In this document: in pieces, positions 58,418 through 64,000 of the stretch | How the letters are laid out: the number at the start of each line of letters is the position of its first letter | Position numbering within the stretch: the stretch's first letter is position 1 | Assembly (NCBI RefSeq): GCF_024868665.1 | Contig: NC_079905.1 | Coordinates: 10,441,080-10,505,079 of the forward strand | Source: Triplophysa rosa | Lineage: Eukaryota > Chordata > Actinopteri > Cypriniformes > Nemacheilidae | Length of the DNA: 64,000 bases | Reading direction: 5' to 3' | Program-made: the position numbers and the translations under genes | Notes under the pieces: model-generated | What the model was told of the DNA's origin: nothing | Databases searched by the model: none | The model's input: the letters and a program-made list of their open reading frames with translations, nothing else

Positions 58418-58782
58418 ATATCACAATGAGGCATTCAACAGCCCCCTTGGTATAATCAATAATAACCAATTAGCTTAGTTTATCATTTTTTTGCATGCTA
58501 TACGTGTTTCTTAAAAAAACACTTCAATTTTCTGTGCGCCTAAATTTTTGTCTGTGCTCCTAAAAAACAAGTTACCATATAGCCCTGTGAGGCATTACAT
58601 ATCTGACTAAAGGATTATATAAATAATTTAACTAGAAAACAAAAAACAGAAACATAAAAGTTTTAAGTGTGCTACATAATCAGAGGAACAGTTCACTCAA
58701 AAAGGAAAAATAGCATTACTTACGTAGCCTCATCCTTCCAAACCTTCTTTGGTTTTTAAAAGAAGGAATTTGAAGAATCATA
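58418..58782. other. Unassigned interval
   Basis: 58685-58775 resembles a decayed Angel-like end (GAACAGTTCACTCAAAAA). Nothing else is recognisable. Confidence 0.35.
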
Positions 58783-59430
58783 GAGTGCATTCATATTTGT
58801 AGTTCGGTTCTTTGGGTTATTTTGGTCCGCATCAAAAAAAAAGTTCTGGTTCAGACTGGCATTTTAACAGCGAACTTAAAGATATCAAACCTAACAGCTT
58901 TTGTGTAAAGTCAAAACGTGATTGGACAGCTTGTTTGATTTATATTTTAAAACGGAACTTACCGGACATCCAAAACAATGCTGTGTGCTGGGTTATACAT
59001 GCTCAGTGTATGCCTGCACATATGAGGGTATTTTAAGCAAGTCACTCGCGAAGACCTCATGAAGTGTTTAAAGCAGTCAAAACAGCACCAGGAATTTCTC
59101 CATTACATGCGCAAGCACAGCTCTAATAAACACTCCTTTTTTGTATTACCAAATCACTTGACTTTCGGGTCATATATTGTTATGACTTCCTGTTTTTGGT
59201 TCGGTTCGATGCCTTTGGTCCATGTTGCATTCATATTTCAATCGAACCACGGCAGAGTTTGTTTGAAAGTGGACCGAGAACCATCTTTTCAGCGGTCTCG
59301 GTCAGCTTCTTTGGTGCGCAGCAGGGTACGGGTGTCAGTGTTCACACTTACAAGAATAAACCGCACTAACAGAGCAATCGCACCAGAGTTCATTTTAATC
59401 AAACCGAACATGGCATATGTGAACACACCC
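58783..59430. mobile_element. TIR element, GTTCACATATG...GTTCGGTT family
   Basis: The left end GAGTGCATTCATATTTGTAG and the complement of the right end GGGTGTGTTCACATATGCCA are inverted repeats, each followed by GTTCGGTT. The flanks are ATA and TTA, which would fit a mutated 3-bp TWA duplication (PIF/Harbinger type). A truncated copy is at 8776-9215. The 152-codon frame at 59059-59517 runs across its right end and is not a gene. Confidence 0.7.
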
Positions 59431-60776
59431 TTATTTCTTTCCACCTCTGTCTGTCAAGCACCAAAATGGACCAAAAAGCACCATAAAGTTGTTCATTGTC
59501 ATTTAAAAACTGGGTGAGATAAACGGGCAGAAATTGAATTAACTGGAAGTCTAGTTGTTTGCCATAGGCCTCCAATTAAATATGATTATGAGACACATTA
59601 ACCAATGACATTCAAGGATGTGATTGACATGCAACCTGACATGATGCATAAAAAGTGTCATTTGTGATTTTCAGAATATAATTACTTTCATTTTGTTGTT
59701 CATTTGAATACGTTTAATAAGACTTAACATGGTTACTAAACTGTGATTAGATGAGACAAAGTGGTGTTTATTACCTTAGCATTCACGAACCACATGAGGT
59801 TGTGTAAATATTGATATTTAATTTGGTATTTTACCTGATTTATGATTTGTTTGGAAAATGTGATATTTAAATAGATTTTTCATTTGATATGAAATTTTCT
59901 AAATAATTTTTGATATTTATAAAATCATTTTTGGGTGACCTATTCCTTTAAATCATTTTTTTCTGTTCCTAACACAAACTCTAGATCAAATCAATGAAAT
60001 CATAGTCTGTGGGTGCCCTTTATTCTAAAATCACAGTGGATAAAAACATCACTGTAAGTCTGTGCTGTCTGTGTGGGAGTGCATACTGAGAAGTGACAGA
60101 TTCTAAGTTTCTTATTGTGTGGGAGATAATAATATAGACAGAATAAATAAAAAATCTTGCATAAGGCTTTAGCTTGCCTATAATTAAGTTGAGCCTATTG
60201 CTCTCTGATGTCGTGTCTGCTGTATCCCAGGGCATCATAATCACTTATGAAAAACCTTTTAGTTTTGACAGTAACTTCTGAATACTTTGGCACTACCCAC
60301 ACAGTGTTAAAACATTCACCCTAAACACTGCACGTCTTCCATCTCTGTCTAGTCAAATCTAGTCAAAAAATACTGCATTGTGGATAAAGATGCTACAAAC
60401 ATACACATGCTGCGTCATGACGACATGCAAGAACCAATGAAATTCAAAGTTGCTGAATTTCAGCAATAGGCTCAACTTAATAGGCTCAATAAGCTGTCCT
60501 TAGTTGTGCTTACATATTTTGCTCTGTAACCAAATATATTTTCAATATGACAAACAGATCTCATCAAATTCTTCCAGCGCCCAGTTATACACATTCATTA
60601 CTGGTCTTACTTGCCTTTCAGGTTTGTTAAGACATGCTTAGAAACATCTAAGTCTCTGTTGATACTGTCATAAACTAAGATTTCCATTTCCCTTTTTGAA
60701 GAGCAATCACCGAGCAGTACATTTTCCTTTAGGTATTGTCTTGTACCTACCTAGCTGAAATACCACCCTATTAACC
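59431..60776. other. Anonymous interval
   Basis: An Angel-like end fragment (TTTTTGGGTGACCTATTCCT) lies near 59927-59950. Otherwise nothing is recognisable. Confidence 0.4.
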
Positions 60777-60932
60777 ATTACATTTACCCATTTGGCAGAT
60801 GCTTTTGTCCAAAGCGACTTACATTGCATTATATTATACATTTGTTTTCTAAGTATGTGGAATCACTGGGATCAAACCCATGACCTTGGCGTTGCTCGTG
60901 CCATGCTCTAACCACTGAGCTACAGGAAAGCT
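60777..60932 (-). mobile_element. tRNA-derived SINE with CGACTTACATT tail
   Basis: On the minus strand CTTTCCTGTAGCTCAGTGGT gives a perfect A-box-like TAGCTCAGTGG and GGTCATGGGTTTGATCCC the B box; the tail is TAAGTCGCTTTGGACAAAAG plus CATCTGCCAAATGG. It is a better-preserved copy than 10273-10420. Confidence 0.85.
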
Positions 60933-60963
60933 ACTGGAAAGTCCACCACATATCCCACTGTAA

Positions 60964-61312
60964 CTGTGTGTTCAGACCGCCGCCGTCGAGAGCGTCAAAG
61001 TGGCCGGAAGTCATTCATTTTCAATGTGAGCCGGCAGCGAGCAGCGGCGCGGCGCGTCTTGGCCGTTGAGGGCATCAAGGAGAGTTGAAATCAGGTCAAC
61101 TTTATGGTAATGAGCTATGGCAACCAACCAATTCGGCGGCAACCAATCGGAACGTAGAAGCCCACCGCTTGAGAGGATTCCAGAGAACGCAGCCCTGTAA
61201 ACTTTGGTCTACGTCAGAGCGCCAGAGCGTCCACGAATCTTTCTACAGCGCTGTTGGCAAGGCGGCCAGAGCGATTTTTGATGCTCTCGACGGCGGTGGT
61301 CTGAACGCACAG
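60964..61312. mobile_element. PIF/Harbinger-type MITE, TAA duplication
   Basis: The ends CTGTGTGTTCAGACCGCCGC and GTGGTCTGAACGCACAG are long inverted repeats continuing into CGTCGAGAGCGTCAAA. TAA flanks both sides (60961-60963, 61313-61315). The 349-bp interior is CpG-rich and has no gene. Confidence 0.82.
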
Positions 61313-61315
61313 TAA

Positions 61316-61868
61316 GAGTCTGGATAGTGTTTGACAATCATTCACAGGTTTAGAACTGATAGAAAGATGACAAGCGGAGACAGACAGACTAAAGCCTTTA
61401 TCAAATCATTCTTGAGTGCTACTCCAGTGTTTCTCCTGGTCTAGAGGGGCTTGAAACTTTCTTTGCTCATCCACCTTAGCTAAACCTCACACACCGTGTC
61501 GAGACGTGAAGCGAGCAGACACACACTCTGTCTTAAATACACAGAGTTCTCTCCTGTTGTGATAACACATCTTGATGACACGTCAGGACTAAAGGTGGTC
61601 TTTCAAAAGAACAGGCTTGTTTTCTGTTCACTGCTGTGCAGTCAACAGCGGTCCATCGATACAGAAGTCAGAGGCTTAGTATCTTTGGTCGATCTGTGTA
61701 CGGTGTTTAATTCCCCTGATGTCAAGCACAATGAATCCTGTAATCTAATCAGTTCTGTTCTTTGTTAGTTAAGTGAGGAAGTGAATCTGATGTCACATGG
61801 ACCTATACAACAAGCACATACAAACACAAAAAAATGCTGTTATTTTTTAAATACTTTTATTAACACCA
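61316..61868. other. Unassigned interval
   Basis: A 90-codon open frame at 61496-61768 shows no recognisable domain. No repeat boundary was found. Confidence 0.35.
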
Positions 61869-61871
61869 TTA

Positions 61872-62325
61872 GGCCCGATTCAAATTTCGCATCTAAAACC
61901 ACGCGGAAAACGCAAGCTGCACTGCGTTCTCCTTTTTTTCCAAAACGCCTGGACTTTGCGCTCTCCTGGCGTCTGTTGTCGCTAAGCAACCATGGGCCAC
62001 GATAGCCGTTGAGACGAGGAGGTATAAACAAAGGATATATGGACTATATGCACTGAAAACACCTTGCAATAACTCTGCTACTAGATTTAGTTCTGCTGTG
62101 ATCATCTGTGTCTCCATCTTCATTGAGCTTGTCTGGTTGGTTCTTGTCACATGACCTGCGGTACGCTTGCGGCTTTCTGAAAAGTTGAGATTTTTTCATC
62201 TCGAAGTGGCGCCGACGCGCCTGAAATAAAGAGCGCGTCGCTCCCTATTTCCGCGCGCCTGCCGCGAGTCTACATTTAAAATAATGAATATGCACGCGGA
62301 AAAGACGCTAAATGTGAATCGGGCC
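61872..62325. mobile_element. PIF/Harbinger-type MITE, TTA duplication
   Basis: The ends GGCCCGATTCAAATTTCGCA and TTAGCG-like sequence ending GTGAATCGGGCC are inverted repeats; TTA flanks both sides (61869-61871, 62326-62328). 454 bp, non-coding. Confidence 0.82.
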
Positions 62326-62518
62326 TTATACTCTCCAACAACGTCTGTGTGAGCAACTGCAACACACTGGATAGCATCTATGATAAAAACGTCTTTGTGT
62401 ACAGGACTTGATGTGCCTTGATGCCTTCCGTAAGTCTACATTTTCAGAATTTGGACACAGGCATGGTCAAGAGATTGTGTGTTATTGTTCAATCCAAACA
62501 TCAGAATGGGTATGAAAT

Positions 62519-62700
62519 GTGATCAAAGTGACTTTTGAATGCTTATTGGAGCCAAGACAGGGAAGTTTGAGTATCTCAGAAACTGCCAATCTCCTGGAAT
62601 CTCTTTGGCAGCCCCTAGAATTTGGTGAGGAAAAACAAAGAACGTCCGGGGTGAAAATGTCTTTCCCTGATACCTTGTCCGTCTTGTTCCTGCCCAGTAG
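62519..62700 (+). pseudogene. Possible Tc1-like transposase HTH remnant
   Basis: The frame reads GSLSISETANLL and then EEKQRTS after a disrupted stretch, resembling the helix-turn-helix start of fish Tc1-like transposases as I recall it. The downstream part of the same frame shows no transposase motif. Too short for certainty. Confidence 0.35.
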
Positions 62701-63110
62701 TGGTGGCGAGATGAAGCCCAGTGAAGCATTGAAGCTTTTCAGCGAAGTGGTTCACAAAAGGGTTCATTTCTCGAGGCTTCATTTGCTGTACTCCAAGAGT
62801 CACCAGCTCTCAGTCCAATATTATACAGTAGAGCACCTGTGAGGTGTAGTGGCAGTTTCACAGCATGAATGGGCAGCCAGCAAACTGTGTGATGCAAAAC
62901 TGTCAACTTGAACCACAATCCAACACAAACAATTCAAACTGTTCCCAGAAAAACACTTGAGTGTCCATTGAGTTATATACATTATATTTCCACCTAACAA
63001 TATTACACTAGAGACATTATGTTCTGTTCAATTTATGTTCAGGGGACTGCTGAACCAACCTACTGTAAGTCTGCCCTTCAATACATCATAAAAGATGCGG
63101 GGCATGTTAA

Positions 63111-63692
63111 AGGGGTCATATGGCGGAAGTACGTGTTTTTCTGTGTCTTTGGTGTGTTATAAGTTGCCCATGCATGTATTAGACACGTAAAATTGCACAA
63201 ATGAAAGTGTGGGAACAAAAGATGCATTCTATCTAAAAGCGAATGCTCAACCAGACTTGCCTGAAACACCTCGTGTAACCACACCCCGGCGAATCTACGT
63301 AACTTCATAACATGATTTGACTAAGACCGCCCAAATCTACACGTAGTTAAGGTGGCGTAATTGTAAATCTCATTGTATCGCCTGTCAGTACAATTGCTTT
63401 GGAACCTGATGTTCCGAATATGGTAAGAGGCGTTACATTTCCGTGAAATGCTTGCAGTATTCGACCAATCACTACGCACTGGTGAACTGGCCAATCATAG
63501 CACACCTCGCTTTTCAGAGCGATGAGCTTTGTAAAAAATCAACGCGTTTCAGAGAGGCGGGGCAAAGAGGAGATACAAACATGCATGGTATGTGGAAAAT
63601 ACAGCGTTTTTTAAACTTTCAATGGTGTATACACATTGCGTTACATCTAAAACAAACAATAATATTCCTTTTAGCTGTGCAATATGACTCCT
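63111..63692. mobile_element. TTAA-flanked TIR element
   Basis: The ends AGGGGTCATATGG and GCAATATGACTCCT are inverted repeats and TTAA flanks both sides (63107-63110, 63693-63696), as in piggyBac or Kolobok-type non-autonomous elements. 582 bp; the 115-codon frame at 63443-63790 crosses its right end and is not a gene. Confidence 0.8.
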
Positions 63693-63696
63693 TTAA

Positions 63697-64000
63697 GTCA
63701 CAAAAATGTAATGATTTGCAATCACTGTCACAAATTTTCTTTCTCTGCTTTTTCTTTTTTTACCCCCAGTTATTTTTTTGTCTAATGTGAGCCCATTAAT
63801 TCAGTCACCGTGTATGCTTTAAGATCAACGCTGCCTCGCACACTCGCCACGAGAGCCAATCAAGCAAAAAGTAGAATATCAAGTGACTTTTAATAAATTC
63901 CTTACCCTATAAATATTCATCCCTCTCCTGATCAGGGAGAATCTATTATTTCTTAAGTGACAACAATTTATGGTGAAGCCTCATAGGCTGTCATTTATAT
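63697..64000. other. Window end, nothing recognised
   Basis: AT-rich sequence with no supported feature. Confidence 0.4.

Noticed and set aside
59059..59517. 152-codon plus-strand open frame
   Set aside because: It crosses the right TIR of the 58783-59430 element and continues into flanking DNA, so it is not a gene.
1..64000. CRISPR array, operon or bacterial-type system
   Set aside because: Spliced gene structure, SINEs, hAT and Tc1 elements show vertebrate nuclear DNA; tandem repeats here lack unique regular spacers.

Overview
The window looks like a nuclear segment of a cypriniform teleost (zebrafish/carp relative). It is AT-rich and gene-poor. It carries many repeats typical of cyprinid genomes: short TTAA-flanked inverted-repeat elements ending in an AGGGATAGTTCAC-type terminus, many non-autonomous hAT elements with 8-bp target-site duplications (TSDs), tRNA-derived SINEs and a dead Tc1-like transposon. 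The species cannot be fixed from the sequence alone.

One intact gene is recognisable: sfpq (splicing factor proline/glutamine-rich, DBHS family), on the minus strand from the ATG at 29417 to the TGA at 13889. I could join ten coding exons (576, 189, 302, 96, 197, 85, 115, 49, 110 and 111 nt) in one continuous frame of 1830 nt, giving 609 residues plus stop. Exons 1-9 are packed into 4.1 kb. The last 36 residues lie beyond an 11.3 kb intron 9 (25322-14000). Intron 5 uses a GC-AG splice pair and has been enlarged from 83 bp to 1140 bp by a hAT insertion. Failure to splice intron 9 would add four residues and a stop, with an AATAAA 173 nt further on.

Layout. 1-13.7 kb: sfpq 3' flank, mostly repeats. 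13.7-29.7 kb: sfpq; about three quarters of intron 9 is transposon-derived, including a hAT that holds three other hATs, each with its own perfect 8-bp TSD. 29.7-33.2 kb: upstream flank with a MITE-like block, a dead Tc1-like element and another hAT. 33-64 kb: no intact gene; repeats of many families alternate with anonymous unique sequence. Within this part are a decayed immunoglobulin-like exon (36947-37102), a coding exon carried inside an inverted-repeat transposon (58248-58101, minus), a 177-bp near-perfect hairpin (51969-52145), a ~31-bp minisatellite and a possible microexon (56270-56292).

All family names rest on sequence features and recall; no database search was possible.
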